The notes: a model not told the origin generated them from the sequence alone. A stretch of DNA of 64,000 nucleotides from Sulfurospirillum sp. UBA2217 (GCA_002328495.1 DCUJ01000004.1:163570-227569), one strand, 5' to 3'. Shown: positions 38,114 through 47,659, counted from the stretch's first letter. Numbers and translations are program-made.

Positions 38114-39133
38114 TTATTCATAATGGACTAAATGATTTTCCAAATGCTCCCATGAATCAATGGTATGTTCATTAAAATCAAAATGTTGTAAACTAATTTC
38201 CAATCCTTCAAAACCAACACCGAGTTTGTACAAAACCTCTTTTTCTTCAACGCTTACATGTAAAGGATTGAGTACGATAAAATCATCACCAAAAACGCGA
38301 AAAACAAAGGATGAGGCAAATAAAAGTTTGATACGCAACGCGATTTCTTTAAGTGAGTCATCGCCACATTTCCAGCCAAAACGTTCATTGTAGGCATTCA
38401 TGTGATGGAGTTGGATAAAGTAGCAACAGCAAAAGTGATGGGTGTCTTTGTTTTGATTCAAGATATGATTGAGGTATTCGCTGCTGTAGGCAGAAGTGAG
38501 TTGGTCTTTAAAAAAGTAAGCAAAACGTTGCTCATCGATAGCATTTTGGGGTGATTGGATGTTGTAAATGAGTTCTTTAAATTCGCTCAAAATAGAAATG
38601 GCACTGGTAACTACAGTTGGGTCAAATTGTGTGCCACTGCATTTTTGAAGTTCCAAAAGGGCTTTATCGATGGTTTTTCGTGCTTTATAGATACGATTAG
38701 TCGTCATCGCATCAAAGGCATCGGCAACGGCCATAATACGTGAGAGTAGAGGAATCGCATCACCCCTGAGTTCATCAGGATATCCTTCTCCATCATACCG
38801 TTCGTGATGGTGCCGAATGATGGTTGCATAGGCTTTAAAGGATGAGATAAATAACACCATTTTTTCGCCATCCACAGAGTGGTTTCTGATGATGGCATAC
38901 TCTTGGCGATTGAATTTTTTGGGTTTGAGTAAAACGGATTCGGGAGTGAGGATTTTCCCGATGTCATGAAGCAATCCTGCTTGATAAATCGTGGTTTGTT
39001 CTTCTTCGCTCAAATCCATCGCTTGGGCAATACGCGCAGAATACATCGCAACTCGTTTGGAGTGACCTGCTGTATAGAGGTCTTTGTCTTCCACCATGGT
39101 GGTGAGCATCTCCAAAACTTCTTGTTCTACCAT
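38114..39133 (-). CDS. HD-GYP protein with degenerate GGDEF domain
   Basis: 339 residues from ATG 39133. HD-GYP domain first: HDIGK, HHHERYDGEGYPDELRGDAIP and FDAMTTNRIYK. A C-terminal region has a GGDEF-like fold with FGDDF in place of GGDEF, so cyclase activity is doubtful and a GTP- or c-di-GMP-binding role more likely. Soluble. Upstream in-frame codons extend into the hairpin repeat and are rejected as start. Confidence 0.83.
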   Translation of the reverse strand: MVEQEVLEMLTTMVEDKDLYTAGHSKRVAMYSARIAQAMDLSEEEQTTIYQAGLLHDIGKILTPESVLLKPKKFNRQEYAIIRNHSVDGEKMVLFISSFKAYATIIRHHHERYDGEGYPDELRGDAIPLLSRIMAVADAFDAMTTNRIYKARKTIDKALLELQKCSGTQFDPTVVTSAISILSEFKELIYNIQSPQNAIDEQRFAYFFKDQLTSAYSSEYLNHILNQNKDTHHFCCCYFIQLHHMNAYNERFGWKCGDDSLKEIALRIKLLFASSFVFRVFGDDFIVLNPLHVSVEEKEVLYKLGVGFEGLEISLQHFDFNEHTIDSWEHLENHLVHYE

Positions 39134-39210
39134 TGAGTATCTTTTTTTTAAATTTATCTTAAAATTATAGCACATTGAAATGATAAAAAAATCACCAAAA
39201 CTTTTCATTT

Positions 39211-39353
39211 GACTTCTTGCAAAACTACAAGAAGTCTGAACACGTTTCTGAAGCAAAGCTCCAGAAACTACGTTAACACTGGGTTCTCCTCGGCAGAGTG
39301 CCCACGCACCTTTAGTGCTTTTACTTCTTGCAAAATGAGTTTTGCAAGAAGTC
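39211..39353. repeat. Hairpin-flanked intergenic repeat unit
   Basis: The 302-bp gap 39134-39435 is mostly this unit. Left hairpin 39211-39236: GACTTCTTG / CAAGAAGTC. Right hairpin 39323-39352: 13-bp perfect stem ACTTCTTGCAAAA / TTTTGCAAGAAGT with a TGAG loop. The two share ACTTCTTGCAAAA, so the unit is bounded by related sequences. Between them a third inverted repeat, GTTTCTG / CAGAAAC (39244-39268). No coding capacity. It resembles a small non-autonomous repeat (MITE- or REP-like), but copy number elsewhere cannot be seen here. Confidence 0.6.
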
Positions 39354-39435
39354 TATTCTATTATTTTAGATTGAAAAGAAAATTGTATCGCACTAAACTC
39401 AATTCTAATCTATACAGAATAGAGGTTAATGTACT

Positions 39436-39711
39436 ATGAACACAAAACGGGATACGCAGACTTTTATTGTCATAGACTATAGCCCTGAAGCGATAAAGGC
39501 GTTTTATCGAAAAATTGGGAACAATGTCAAAAAAACACGCCAAGCTCAAGGCATATCGCAGTTGGAACTCTCGTATAGGATAGGGTTTAAATCGACGTCA
39601 TTGATTGCAGGGGCGGAAGCGGGGTATCATAATATCAAATTTTCGTTGGAACATCTTTATAAAATAGCCAAAGCCTTACATGTAAATATCGCTCTTTTCT
39701 TTGAGGAGTGA
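39436..39711 (+). CDS. XRE-family transcriptional regulator
   Basis: 91 residues. Helix-turn-helix: IGNNVKKTRQAQGISQLELSYRIGFKSTSL (split), then SLEHLYKIAKALHVNIALFF, the Cro/C1-like pattern; no ligand domain. Followed after 10 bp, tail to tail, by the moaD-aor unit. TTACATGTAA at 39676 encodes LHVN, near the C-terminus. Its target could be itself or its neighbours. Confidence 0.8.
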   Translation: MNTKRDTQTFIVIDYSPEAIKAFYRKIGNNVKKTRQAQGISQLELSYRIGFKSTSLIAGAEAGYHNIKFSLEHLYKIAKALHVNIALFFEE

Positions 39712-39721
39712 TACACAAGAC

Positions 39722-39952
39722 TTATCCGCCACCTACTTTTGGGAAGAGGGCGATTATGTCGCCCTCTTGAAGTGTGTAGGAAGGTTTTTCATGGCGTGAA
39801 TTGACCATTAAGACGCCTAGAGGAGAAACCTTTTCAAGTTCAAGTTCCTCGATAATCTCTTGTGCACAAATCCCTTCTTTATATGTTCGCTCTTCTGTTT
39901 TAAAGCGACCCTCTCGGTATTGAGCAAAAAGTTTAACAAAAACGTGCATCAA
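39722..39952 (-). CDS. MoaD/ThiS-family sulphur carrier linked to AOR
   Basis: 76 residues, beta-grasp pattern with the intact C-terminal GDIIALFPKVGGG. The Gly-Gly end allows adenylation and thiocarboxylation, for building the dithiolene of molybdopterin or tungstopterin. Overlaps the AOR gene by 4 bp, so it is dedicated to that enzyme, as with other AOR-linked MoaD proteins. Confidence 0.82.
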   Translation of the reverse strand: MMHVFVKLFAQYREGRFKTEERTYKEGICAQEIIEELELEKVSPLGVLMVNSRHEKPSYTLQEGDIIALFPKVGGG

Positions 39953-41685
39953 AAATTCCAGAACGCATCAATTTCTTCACCTGTAAAGTCCCAAACCACA
40001 TTGTGTGGAGGAAGGATTTCGTATTTCATAAATTCAGGTAGTCTATCGTCCGCACTGTTAAGACCCGCTTTGATGTTAAATTCATGTTCCGTTTTAAGAA
40101 TGGTTTTACCTAAATTGACCACATCATCAATGCTAAGGCTACATCCAAAGCGTGCATTGATCATATCGACTAAGGCAGGTAGACATTTTGGATCATCAAG
40201 GGCTGGGAAGGCAACAAAGATACACATACCCGTGCTATCAACTGCGGCAGTTGCAATTTGAAGATTGCGTGCAAGTTCAACTTGTCCCTCTTTTTTCAAA
40301 GGATCAACATACCCACCACTGTTAAGAATGTTGGTAGCAACAGCGTACCCTGAAGTATGGTCTGCGCCCATAGTGGAAGTTGCATACGTAATGCCTTGAC
40401 CTTTTACCGCACGTGGTTCATACGCTGGAATACCTTGACCTTTAACCGTTGGAACACGCACTAAACCATAAATTTTTCCTAAAATATGGGTACCACTACC
40501 AATAATACGACCCATTGGTGTACCATTTGGTAAATCTTTTGATAAAAGCTCATACGCTTTTTCGCCATCACCGTACGCTAAAATACCTGCATCCACTGCA
40601 AGTCCTAGTGTGACAGAGGCTTCAATAGAATCAATACCTAAATCATCCATCAAAGCATCAATTTTTGCAATTAAATCTAAATCTTGGATACCAAAGTTTG
40701 CACCCAATGCCCAAATGGTTTCGTATTCAAAGCCTGATGTGAGGTAGTTACCATCTTTGTCATTATAGACTTGTGAACATTGAATGACACAACCTGCGTG
40801 ACAACCATGGGTTGTTTTTCCCCCACGTGCTTTGATGTTCTCAGCCATGGTCTCACCACAGATATTCTCAGCAAATTCCCAATTTCCCGCTCTAAAGTTA
40901 CGGGTTGGAAGACCACCTGCTTCGTTGAGGATGTTGACCAAAACGTTAGTTCCAAAGGCTGGAAGTCCTTCGCCACTGATAGGGTTTTCTTGAAGTGCTT
41001 TGGTGAAAACTTTGCTAGCTTCTTTGAATTTTTCAGGATCAGCAATGGTCACTTCTTTGTAGCTTTCAGCATCAACGGTGATACATTTAATTTGCTTAGA
41101 ACCCATAACCGCACCCAGACCTCCACGTCCGTGGCTTCTGAGTTTTCCACCAGGGTCTTTAACAGAGATGTTAGCAAGATTCATACGCATTTCACCCACG
41201 CGACCAATGGTCATAACAGCGACTTTTTTGTCGTATTTAGCTGCCATTGCCTCTAAAACAGCGTAGTTATCAAGTCCTACAAGCTCTGGAACTTCAATAA
41301 ATTCAATATGGTTTTTAGTGACATGTAATTGATAAAAGACATTCTCATTTTTAGGAGCACCCTCAATAATCAATGCTTTAACCCCAAGCTTTGACATAAT
41401 GCCCGCACTCGTACCACCAACGTTTGATTCTTTAATACCACCTGTTAGAGGGCTTTTAGCGCCACAGGAGTTACGACCTGAATTGGATGCGGATGTTCCT
41501 GAAAGAAGTCCAGGAGCAAACACAAGTTTATTGTTTGGTCCTAAGGGATGACACTCTGGGTCAACTTCTTTTGCAACAATGGTCGAGGTTAAAGCACGAC
41601 CTCCAAGTCCTAACCACTGGGCAGGAACCTCTTCAATTTTAAAACTAAGGTTTGACATATTGACACGATAAACTAGATCAGCCAT
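39949..41685 (-). CDS. aor: Aldehyde:ferredoxin oxidoreductase (tungsten type)
   Basis: 578 residues from ATG 41685 (AAGGAG upstream). Full AOR layout: N-terminal LGGRALTSTIV, tungstopterin-binding SGRNSCGAKSPLTGG, and [4Fe-4S] ligands CHAGCVIQC (Cys295, 299, 303) with the fourth Cys in STGMCIFVAF. AOR oxidises aldehydes to acids, passing electrons to ferredoxin; it carries a bis-pterin W (or Mo) site. Its promoter has the AAATATG-N9-CATATCT repeat shared with the other aldehyde oxidoreductase. Confidence 0.9.
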   Translation of the reverse strand: MADLVYRVNMSNLSFKIEEVPAQWLGLGGRALTSTIVAKEVDPECHPLGPNNKLVFAPGLLSGTSASNSGRNSCGAKSPLTGGIKESNVGGTSAGIMSKLGVKALIIEGAPKNENVFYQLHVTKNHIEFIEVPELVGLDNYAVLEAMAAKYDKKVAVMTIGRVGEMRMNLANISVKDPGGKLRSHGRGGLGAVMGSKQIKCITVDAESYKEVTIADPEKFKEASKVFTKALQENPISGEGLPAFGTNVLVNILNEAGGLPTRNFRAGNWEFAENICGETMAENIKARGGKTTHGCHAGCVIQCSQVYNDKDGNYLTSGFEYETIWALGANFGIQDLDLIAKIDALMDDLGIDSIEASVTLGLAVDAGILAYGDGEKAYELLSKDLPNGTPMGRIIGSGTHILGKIYGLVRVPTVKGQGIPAYEPRAVKGQGITYATSTMGADHTSGYAVATNILNSGGYVDPLKKEGQVELARNLQIATAAVDSTGMCIFVAFPALDDPKCLPALVDMINARFGCSLSIDDVVNLGKTILKTEHEFNIKAGLNSADDRLPEFMKYEILPPHNVVWDFTGEEIDAFWNF

Positions 41686-41770
41686 GATAACTCCTTTTAA
41701 GGTTGTTTCCCCATCATACACTAAGAATATAGCATAAAAATAGCAAAGCCATAAAAAATGAGTTAAAGAA

Positions 41771-41793
41771 AAATATGTTTTTTTTGCATATCT
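41771..41793. promoter_or_regulatory. Operator-like inverted repeat upstream of aor
   Basis: AAATATG (41771-41777), N9, CATATCT (41787-41793): the same dyad, spacing included, as two sites upstream of the 907-residue aldehyde oxidoreductase, with one mismatch. Centre is about 97 bp before the AOR start. A TATGCTATATT element closer to the gene could be an extended -10. Confidence 0.55.
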
Positions 41794-41871
41794 TTTTTTT
41801 ACACACTTCGTGTCCAATCCAACGTCGGAATTTTTGCAATGGTCTTAGTTTCTTGGAGAATAAATCCTTTT

Positions 41872-42462
41872 TTAAACTATTTTTTTAGAAGTCCATTGCC
41901 CATTTTCATGGTGTATCAATTCGTTCACACTTGCATAGGGTTGCTTGATACTAAACATATCTTTGATAGATATACCCAATATGTGTGAAAGAATCATGCG
42001 ATTGACCCCTGCATGAGCAACGATGATGATGGTGCCTGTTGCTGTGTTTATGATTTCATAAAAAGCTGTTTTAACACGCTTTTCTAAATCATGAAAACTC
42101 TCACCATGAGGTGTTTTGAAGTATTCTAAATTTGCACCCCTTTGGGCATACAGTTCTGGATAGCGTGACTTAATGTACGATATTTCAACGTTTTCCCAAT
42201 CTCCCATATCAATCTCACACAGTGCCTCGACACTTTCATAATGCATATTTTTAGCAAGGCATATCATGTGGCTGGTTTGTAAAGAACGCTTAAGAGGACT
42301 GGTAAAAATAGCGTCGATGGGAATTGTTTGAAAATAATCACCCAAGGAGCGTGCTTGCTCAAGACCCAGCGCATCAAGAGGCAGGTTGGTTTGCCCGATG
42401 TACCGCTTTTCTCCTCCTGTGTCAATGTGCCCATGGCGCACCAAATAGACTTTTTCAACCAT
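41872..42462 (-). CDS. Histidine-phosphatase-family protein (alpha-ribazole phosphatase-like)
   Basis: 196 residues from ATG 42462. The phosphohistidine motif VYLVRHGHIDTGG, the FTSPLKRSLQTS and PHGESFHDLEKR motifs, and a late His (IIVAHAGVN) give the PGAM/CobC fold. Last gene of the oxidoreductase maturation operon, overlapping the MocA-HD gene by 8 bp. A phosphatase for a nucleotide or cofactor precursor is an inference. Confidence 0.78.
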   Translation of the reverse strand: MVEKVYLVRHGHIDTGGEKRYIGQTNLPLDALGLEQARSLGDYFQTIPIDAIFTSPLKRSLQTSHMICLAKNMHYESVEALCEIDMGDWENVEISYIKSRYPELYAQRGANLEYFKTPHGESFHDLEKRVKTAFYEIINTATGTIIIVAHAGVNRMILSHILGISIKDMFSIKQPYASVNELIHHENGQWTSKKIV

Positions 42463-43552
42463 AAGGAAAATCTTTACATGTAAGGATTTGTATCTTAGCA
42501 ATAATCGTTTTTACGGCACTCAATCGCTTTTGAATATTATCACACGCCTCAGCGTTTCCCTCGCATTTTTGAAGTGCTTTTGCAAAGCGCTTTTCAAAAC
42601 CGCACACCTCATCTTCATTCACCAATTTATCGGCTAAAAAAAGAATCTCGTTGGCATTTAAAGGCGCATGGGTGTCCACTTCAATGTCCATATGGGTTTC
42701 GATAAGTTTTGCAATGGCTTCATAACCCATAGCTCGTAATTTTTGTGCACCCACCAAAGCGTGGTTTTTTTCTTTGCGTGCAATGTCGTGTAGCAATGCT
42801 GCGGCAAAGAGGGTATTTTTATCAAATCCCAATTGGCACTCATCAAGCAACACAAGAACCATTTTTCCAACCGCCTCACAATGCCTGATAATGTGCTCAT
42901 CCACCCCGTAAAACTCCATGATGGCACAACACTCTTTTTCATTTGGCGCATGAAGTGCCCCATACGCTTTTAAAGCTTCATAATCCTCTTTCGTGTCCAT
43001 ATCCATGAGTACCGATTGGTCGTAAACCTTTACATGTAAAGCATCATCACAAAATGCTTCAAGGACTTTTTTAAGCCCACCTTCCCCATCACTAAGAAGA
43101 ATTTGCTCTTTATACTTCATATCAATAAGCGGTGGATGCCCTTTGCGTCCTAAAAAAGTCGGGTAAATCACCCCTTTTCCCTCTCGTTCATATGCCTCAT
43201 ACAAGCACTCAAGCGTTTGAGCTTTGATGAGCGGAATGTCTACAGGTTGCATGTAAAACGCACTCAGTGTTTCATCCATCGCTTGAAGCCCTTTTTGGAT
43301 AGAATTAAACATCCCTTTATCGTAATCTTCATTGTAAACGATAGAGACATTTTCTTCTTTTAAAACCTCTCTAATGTCGGATTGGCGATGCCCCACAACC
43401 ACATAAATATGCCCTATCCCATGCGCTTGATACGTCTCAATCAACCGCTCTAACGCACTCATTTTTCCCAAAGGCAAAAGCGGTTTAAAATCACCCATGC
43501 GTGAGGAATACCCCGCAGCGATGATGAGAACGGCGATATTTTGTTTTGTCAT
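42455..43552 (-). CDS. MocA-like NTP transferase fused to HD domain
   Basis: 365 residues. N-terminal nucleotidyltransferase (IIAAGYSSRMGDFKPLLPLG, VDIPLI), like MocA/MobA; C-terminal HD domain (about 225-345) with LLHDIARKEK. D. gigas-type aldehyde oxidoreductases use molybdopterin cytosine dinucleotide, so cytidylation of the cofactor is the likely role; the HD part may be a regulatory or phosphohydrolase unit. Corresponds, from memory, to the DVU_1551 family. Three bp downstream of xdhC. Confidence 0.82.
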   Translation of the reverse strand: MTKQNIAVLIIAAGYSSRMGDFKPLLPLGKMSALERLIETYQAHGIGHIYVVVGHRQSDIREVLKEENVSIVYNEDYDKGMFNSIQKGLQAMDETLSAFYMQPVDIPLIKAQTLECLYEAYEREGKGVIYPTFLGRKGHPPLIDMKYKEQILLSDGEGGLKKVLEAFCDDALHVKVYDQSVLMDMDTKEDYEALKAYGALHAPNEKECCAIMEFYGVDEHIIRHCEAVGKMVLVLLDECQLGFDKNTLFAAALLHDIARKEKNHALVGAQKLRAMGYEAIAKLIETHMDIEVDTHAPLNANEILFLADKLVNEDEVCGFEKRFAKALQKCEGNAEACDNIQKRLSAVKTIIAKIQILTCKDFPYG

Positions 43553-43555
43553 TTA

Positions 43556-44587
43556 CTAACTTCTTTTCACTTTGATAAGTTCTGCAACGATGCTAATAGC
43601 AATCTCTTCAGGCGTTTGGGCATTAATGGAAACACCGATGGGGCAATGCACCTCTTCTAAATCCTTGTGCGAAAATCCCTCCGCCACAAGTTCCCCGTAA
43701 ATGTGTGCTTTTTTCGTTTTGCTCCCGATCATGCCGATGTATTTGGCGTGGGTGTGAAGGGCTTGTTGTAAGATGATTTGATCAAACGCATGGCTTCGGC
43801 TGACAATGACAATGTAACTGTTTTTTGGGATGCTTACCTCTTGACGCAAAACACCGTACGAGGAGATGACATGCACTTCTTCAGCACTGGGAAAACGCTC
43901 TTTGTTGGCAAACTCTTGCCTGTCATCAATCACGACGGTGTAAAATCCAACACTTTTACTGAGCATGGCAATTTGTTGAGACACATGTCCAGCCCCCACA
44001 ATGTAAAGCTTTTGCGTGGCGTAACATGGCTCTATCATATACTGATGTTTTCCCGTAAAAAGATGAAATTTAATGCGATTAAAATTTTCTCTAAGCTCCC
44101 TCACAATGCCTAGTACCTCGTTATCTTCCACGCCATAGAGGTCGGTTTCGGTGCATATCCACTTGTTTTTACCCACAATGTGCTTCTGTGAAATCTTTGT
44201 AATCATCACAAAATCGGTATCTGAAGATTTGAGCTCTTGCGCTTTATGATACATATTTTGCTGATAAATATCCAAAGTATCTAAGTATTCTAGGAGAATT
44301 CTCACTTCACCGCCACACACCATGCCCTCAGTTGCCGCATCGCTATCTGATAATTCAAAATCTTGCACCAGACATTTTTTGGTCTTCAAAACCTCAGGGG
44401 CTAGGCGCATCGTCATTGCTTCAAGCAAGCCTCCACCTATCGTTCCCTCAATCGTACCATCTTTGCGAATCATCATCTTTGTACCCGCTTCTCTAGGGGC
44501 TGAACCGCTTTTTTGCACGATGGTTGCGGTAACAACTTCGTGTTGGTCGTTTAAACTTTTCGTAATATGTTCAATAATTGTTTTCAT
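43556..44587 (-). CDS. XdhC-family oxidoreductase maturation factor
   Basis: 343 residues: XdhC/CoxI domain start ATIVQKSGSAPREAGTKMMI, GTIGGGLLEA, and a C-terminal Rossmann domain (KLYIVGAGHVSQQ, IGMIGSKTKKA). XdhC binds Mo cofactor, helps sulphurate it and inserts it into the enzyme. Start overlaps the CoA-ligase-like gene by 4 bp. Confidence 0.88.
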   Translation of the reverse strand: MKTIIEHITKSLNDQHEVVTATIVQKSGSAPREAGTKMMIRKDGTIEGTIGGGLLEAMTMRLAPEVLKTKKCLVQDFELSDSDAATEGMVCGGEVRILLEYLDTLDIYQQNMYHKAQELKSSDTDFVMITKISQKHIVGKNKWICTETDLYGVEDNEVLGIVRELRENFNRIKFHLFTGKHQYMIEPCYATQKLYIVGAGHVSQQIAMLSKSVGFYTVVIDDRQEFANKERFPSAEEVHVISSYGVLRQEVSIPKNSYIVIVSRSHAFDQIILQQALHTHAKYIGMIGSKTKKAHIYGELVAEGFSHKDLEEVHCPIGVSINAQTPEEIAISIVAELIKVKRS

Positions 44588-45888
44588 ACCCTAATCTCCA
44601 TTTTACCTATGTGTAATTTTCGTTTGATCATACTGTTGGTTATTTTAGATGAACCATCATCTTCTTTAAAGTCGATACTAAGGCGTAAAACACCCTTAAA
44701 ATGCGCATCAATCGCTTGGTAAAGTGCTTTTTGAAGCGCTTGAATGTCTGCGGTTTTGGAGACAATAAGCCTTACATGTAAAGCCTTTTCCTCGTAGCAT
44801 TGCGCACTATAATCCATCACTGCATCATAGTTCAAGATGATTTCATCCAAGTCTTTCAAATGCACCTCATGCCCCTTAATGTTCACCTTATTTTCCATGC
44901 GTCCACGCACCTTTTCCATGGTGCGCAAAAAAGTGCCACACCCACAAGGCTTCGTTACAAAGCGTGCTATATCGCCCGTTTTGTAGCGAATGAGAGGCAT
45001 CGCTTGGCGATTCAGCGTGGTAAAAACCACCTCACCATACTCGCCATCTCTCACAAGTTTGCCAGTTTCGGGGTCGATAATTTCAAAATACAGATGGTTT
45101 TCTCGCAGGTGATACCCATTCAAACACTCACACTCCACGCCTCCACCATAGCCCATCTCGGTCATGCCGTAGTGGTTGAAAACCTTACATGTACCGTTGC
45201 GACTGAGGGTTTTGACGAGTGCATCGGGGACGTAGTCGGTACTTAAAAGTACTTTTTGAATGTGTCGCTCAAACAGTTCGGGTTTCATAAGGCTTAGGTA
45301 GCGTACTTGCATGGGAATGCCCACGATACAATTAATGTGCTGCTCTTCAATGCACGCCGCCACCTTTTCAATGTCTTGCAAAAGACCATGCACCACGCAC
45401 TCAATGTTAGAGCGCAAAAGGGCTTTTTTGAGTAAATCCCCGATGCTACCATAGCTAGAGCCTGGGAGTAACACCATCACCTTGTCGCCTTTTTCCACCA
45501 AACAATTCATGCCGTATTGAAAAAAGTCGATGGTTTCTTCTAAGTCTTCATGCGTAAAAAAGATACGCTTTTCATCGCCTGTAGTACCAGAAGTGTTGAG
45601 AGTTACGATGCGCTCTACCTCATGGGCAGAAACGCATAAAAAGTCATGGGCATTGTGTTTAATATCGGAAGGCTTTGTAAAAGGAATTTGCTCAAAATCC
45701 CCCAATGAGGTGATAGAATTTAGGTCAGTCTCTTTTAATTTCTCGTTGTAAAATCGGCTTTTGTCTTTGGCATACGCTAAGGTGTGCATGAGTTTTTCAA
45801 GCTGATACGCTCTCAAAGCCTCTTGGCTTTTATGCGCAAGGTGTGTACGCTCAATTATCCAGTCTTCCAGCGGTGTGACGTGCATCAT
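44584..45888 (-). CDS. AMP-dependent CoA-ligase-like enzyme (PaaK-related)
   Basis: About 434 residues. Adenylate-forming motifs TLNTSGTTGDEKRIFFTHED, YGMTEMGYGGGVEC and YKTGDIAR; PaaK-like overall, with Cys residues KPCGCGTF. Start at the ATGATG (45888) overlapping the radical SAM gene stop. Equivalent to the DVU_1553 family by memory. What it adenylates is unknown; an acyl or carboxylate step in maturation, or CoA activation of the acid product, are both possible. Confidence 0.8.
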   Translation of the reverse strand: MMHVTPLEDWIIERTHLAHKSQEALRAYQLEKLMHTLAYAKDKSRFYNEKLKETDLNSITSLGDFEQIPFTKPSDIKHNAHDFLCVSAHEVERIVTLNTSGTTGDEKRIFFTHEDLEETIDFFQYGMNCLVEKGDKVMVLLPGSSYGSIGDLLKKALLRSNIECVVHGLLQDIEKVAACIEEQHINCIVGIPMQVRYLSLMKPELFERHIQKVLLSTDYVPDALVKTLSRNGTCKVFNHYGMTEMGYGGGVECECLNGYHLRENHLYFEIIDPETGKLVRDGEYGEVVFTTLNRQAMPLIRYKTGDIARFVTKPCGCGTFLRTMEKVRGRMENKVNIKGHEVHLKDLDEIILNYDAVMDYSAQCYEEKALHVRLIVSKTADIQALQKALYQAIDAHFKGVLRLSIDFKEDDGSSKITNSMIKRKLHIGKMEIRV

Positions 45889-47207
45889 GCCCTCTTTGTA
45901 TCTCGGTAAAGTGACACCCCATCCATGTTGGTGATGTTGTACATACAAAAAGGAATGAGCTTCCCCTCAACCGTAGAGACATGAATACAACAATCTCTAA
46001 TGCGCTCCAAATTAACATTCCACGCATCTTGAAACGCCATGCCAGAGAGGCTAAAGGTGTTGTTGGCAATAGCGTTTAAGATTTTGTCCCAATCGGAGAG
46101 TTTTTCTTCTTTGGCTTGTTTTTGGTACGACCAATTTCGAGCCACAAAGGCTTTGGCTTTGTCCGCTCCCTCTTCAGCTTTTTCTACAGTGGTTGAACAG
46201 CATGAGCGTTTGCTTACAGGCTTTAATGTCCCCTCTTCAATAAGGTAATTGCCATTGAACGAACAAAGCGCATTTTCACACCCTGGAGGTTGCATACTTT
46301 GCATCTCCACCATGCCATTCATCTGTTCGCAAATATGCTCCATCACCTCAGGCAAGGTGATTCTATCCTCATCCTTGGGAGGCTCTGGAATGCGTCCAAA
46401 GTAACTCACAGGCTGAAAATGTACCCCTCGAACCGTAGGAGAGTGACGCATACCAAAACGGATAATCTCACCGATACTCTTCACATTCACATGAGGAACG
46501 ATGGTGGGAACGAGCACAACGCCAATGCCATACTTTTGGCAGTTTTCAATCGCTTTAACTTTAAGCTCAAAAAGCGCACGCCCTCGTAATGTTTTATAAA
46601 TCGCATCATTTATCCCATCAAATTGTAAAAAGATAGAACTCAATCCCGCTTCTTTTAAGGCTTTGACATAGGCTTCATCTTTACCCATGCGAATGCCATT
46701 GGTATTGACTTGAATGAAAGGAAAGCCTAACTCTACGCCTATACGAATAATGTCTGCCAAATCATCCCTTACCGTTGGCTCACCGCCTGAGAGTTGGATA
46801 TTGCATTTGCCTGAAGCTTTTAAAATGCTCTCAAACTGAAAACGCAACTGTGCTAAGCTTAGGTCTTTGCTTGGAGCATCCATCGCATCGGCAAAACAGA
46901 AACGGCAACTAAGATTACAACGAGAGGTCACTTCAATGAGTGCGGTACAGGTGTGTTGTCGGTGCGCAGAACACAACCCACAATCAAACGGACACCCTTT
47001 TTCCACAGGTGTGATAGGATTTTTAATGGTCGCTCTTTCCTTTGTGCGAATCCACTCGCGCATAGGAGTACTGCCTCGCCACACCACAGTCTTAAACCCA
47101 CCATGTTCTGGGCATTCTTTGTACATGTACGACGATGTGCCCTCCTCAAGAATGGTAGCCTCAAGTTTGCGTAAGCAAATAGGGCATAGGCTATCGGTGT
47201 GCATCAT
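45885..47207 (-). CDS. Radical SAM protein of aldehyde oxidoreductase locus (TrsS-like)
   Basis: 440 residues. N-terminal Cys pairs (CPICLRK, CPFDCGLC) suggest extra metal or Fe-S binding, the radical SAM site is CNLSCRFC, and GGEPTVRDDL is the SAM-binding GGE. C-terminal Cys motifs KRSCCSTT and RDCCIHV follow. Some family members are selenoproteins, but all these positions are Cys here and no in-frame TGA was needed. Substrate unknown. Six bp downstream of the C-GCAxxG-C-C gene. Confidence 0.82.
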   Translation of the reverse strand: MMHTDSLCPICLRKLEATILEEGTSSYMYKECPEHGGFKTVVWRGSTPMREWIRTKERATIKNPITPVEKGCPFDCGLCSAHRQHTCTALIEVTSRCNLSCRFCFADAMDAPSKDLSLAQLRFQFESILKASGKCNIQLSGGEPTVRDDLADIIRIGVELGFPFIQVNTNGIRMGKDEAYVKALKEAGLSSIFLQFDGINDAIYKTLRGRALFELKVKAIENCQKYGIGVVLVPTIVPHVNVKSIGEIIRFGMRHSPTVRGVHFQPVSYFGRIPEPPKDEDRITLPEVMEHICEQMNGMVEMQSMQPPGCENALCSFNGNYLIEEGTLKPVSKRSCCSTTVEKAEEGADKAKAFVARNWSYQKQAKEEKLSDWDKILNAIANNTFSLSGMAFQDAWNVNLERIRDCCIHVSTVEGKLIPFCMYNITNMDGVSLYRDTKRA

Positions 47208-47212
47208 TGCAT

Positions 47213-47659
47213 CTACCCTCTGTTCCCGTACTCGTAGCCGTGTTCTTGCAAAATCTCATAGATTTTGACATACGCTTTTTGAATCATTCCTGCACAAATG
47301 GGTTTAAAACTCTGATCCGCACTCGCAAAATCTCTCTCGCCAATAAGCGTCACGCATTTGGTTGTCCCAAATTCGGCTTTAAACCATGCGTGAAACTCTT
47401 TTATCATCTGTGCAAAGTTCTCATTTGCCACTTCACTTTCATTTCCTTTTGCGCCATAAAGCCCTAAAACACCGATACCTCCTGTGAGAACCCCACAGGT
47501 TTTTTGCGTATCGGCAATGCCTCGACACAAGCCTTGTGCGGCACGCACTAAATCATCATTTGTGCTTTCCTCATCTTCAAGGGCGAGCTTGTACATAATC
47601 TGCGCACAGCAAAAACCCTCATTTGAGAGTTTAAATAAACGTAGCGATAAATCATCCAT
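47213..47659 (-). CDS. C-GCAxxG-C-C family redox protein
   Basis: 148 residues. GFCCAQIMYKLAL is the family start, CRGIADTQKTCGVLTGG the middle, and a late Cys (ICAGMIQKAY) completes the pattern. Proteins of this type are small, probably redox-active partners of oxidoreductases. Belongs to the same operon and overlaps the methyltransferase gene by 8 bp. Corresponds to the DVU_1555 family by memory. Confidence 0.8.
   Translation of the reverse strand: MDDLSLRLFKLSNEGFCCAQIMYKLALEDEESTNDDLVRAAQGLCRGIADTQKTCGVLTGGIGVLGLYGAKGNESEVANENFAQMIKEFHAWFKAEFGTTKCVTLIGERDFASADQSFKPICAGMIQKAYVKIYEILQEHGYEYGNRG

Noticed and set aside
45885..47207. Selenocysteine in the radical SAM protein or its neighbours
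   Set aside because: Frames are complete without reading through TGA and the expected positions are Cys.
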